Assembly (NCBI GenBank): GCA_040954595.2
Contig: CM082576.2
Location: 17,732,001 to 17,796,000, forward strand
Source of the DNA: Balanoglossus misakiensis
Lineage: Eukaryota; Hemichordata
DNA: 64,000 bases
Direction of reading: 5' to 3'
Shown: in pieces, positions 63,466-64,000 of the stretch
Layout of the letters: each line of letters starts with the position of its first letter
Numbering within the stretch: position 1 is the first letter of the stretch
Position numbers and translations under genes: made by a program
Notes under the pieces: model-generated
Told to the model about the DNA's origin: nothing
The model's database searches: none
The model's input: the letters and a program-made list of their open reading frames with translations, nothing else

Positions 63466-64000
63466 TAACTAGTATCGCACTTCAACAGTATCCTCATCAA
63501 TAAAAACTTTTTTTTCTCAGTTAGCAGGTGATATGCAAGTCTATATCAGTATTAAAAGAAAAAAATACTAGCTTGGGTGCTTAATTTAATTGATGAATAC
63601 GGAATTTTTAATCGTGATACCAAATTGGACAAAATTTAAACGTTACTTAATATTTTTTAATAGAACAGGAGTAACTTAAGTTTAATTTAATTTTATATAA
63701 AATGTACTTGAAACCAGGTATTATTTTTTATAGCAGATCAACCGGCGAGTTTAAATCCTTGTAAGACAGGGGAGTAGATTATGGGGAAATTGAAGAAAGT
63801 TGCGCAATTTAACATTAAGATTACTGAATTATCAAACTGCACATCATATATATGTGTGAAAAATGCGGAGCCAAAAGTCGTGCCAATCTGTAAAGTTGAT
63901 ATGACCGGGCGAAATAGACACGTACCGTGTTTTGCCCAAAAAGATATATGATGTACACTGGCTGTGTAAAAACTCTTGAACTGTGTAGTGGGGCAGTTAA
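63466..64000. other. Non-coding AT-rich end of window
   Basis: No reading frame, repeat or RNA gene I can support. Confidence 0.6.

Overview
The window looks like a transposon graveyard from an animal nuclear genome, probably a marine invertebrate such as a lancelet or hemichordate. That assignment is inferred from the mix of chromodomain Ty3/gypsy, Ty1/copia, DIRS, CR1-like, Tx1-like, Crypton and HECT-carrying DNA transposons. Genes have introns with GT..AG junctions, there are no operons, and microsatellites and fold-back elements are frequent. I recognise no ordinary host gene with confidence; two short exons near 30.4-31.2 kb are the only candidates.

Layout. 1-0.46 kb is a 50-bp minisatellite. 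1.93-6.79 kb is a decayed Ty1/copia element with LTRs. 7.7-20.1 kb is a DIRS-type retrotransposon broken by three insertions: a young 7.3-kb chromodomain Ty3/gypsy element (8751-16088) whose 4-bp target duplication splits the gag frame exactly, a small poly(A)-ended insert flanked by 37-bp direct repeats, and a 5'-truncated CR1-like LINE (17.5-19.7 kb). 21.19-27.28 kb is a second intact Ty3/gypsy element with identical 221-bp LTRs, a tRNA-Leu primer site and a -1 frameshift heptamer. 27.3-32.2 kb is mostly fold-back and TTAA-flanked MITEs.

32.4-57.2 kb is an old Ty3/gypsy fragment cut into three pieces. One cut is a full-length Tx1/L1-type LINE (51027-56281, 13-bp duplication). The other is a 16.6-kb DNA transposon, element A (33709-50331, 6-bp duplication GGCTAC). 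Element A itself holds a second DNA transposon of the same architecture, element B (43849-50057, 6-bp duplication CCTTAT), lodged in A's right subterminal repeats. Each has TAY...RTA ends, 21/42-bp subterminal repeats, one DDE integrase-type transposase gene and one HECT ubiquitin-ligase gene transcribed towards each other from opposite ends. In A the ligase is a six-exon SAM/UBZ-like/HECT protein; in B it is a TDP-43 N-terminal-domain/HECT fusion. This two-gene layout is the most interesting system in the window. Element A's transposase is intact; B's is broken, so B may have depended on relatives for movement.

57.2-64 kb holds fold-back repeats, a 210-bp palindrome, a Crypton-type tyrosine recombinase gene inserted in a ~292-bp satellite, a TTAA MITE and more hairpins. 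By nesting, the order of events is: old gypsy fragment, then element A, then element B and the MITEs within A. Separately, the DIRS element came first, followed by its gypsy, LINE and small inserts.
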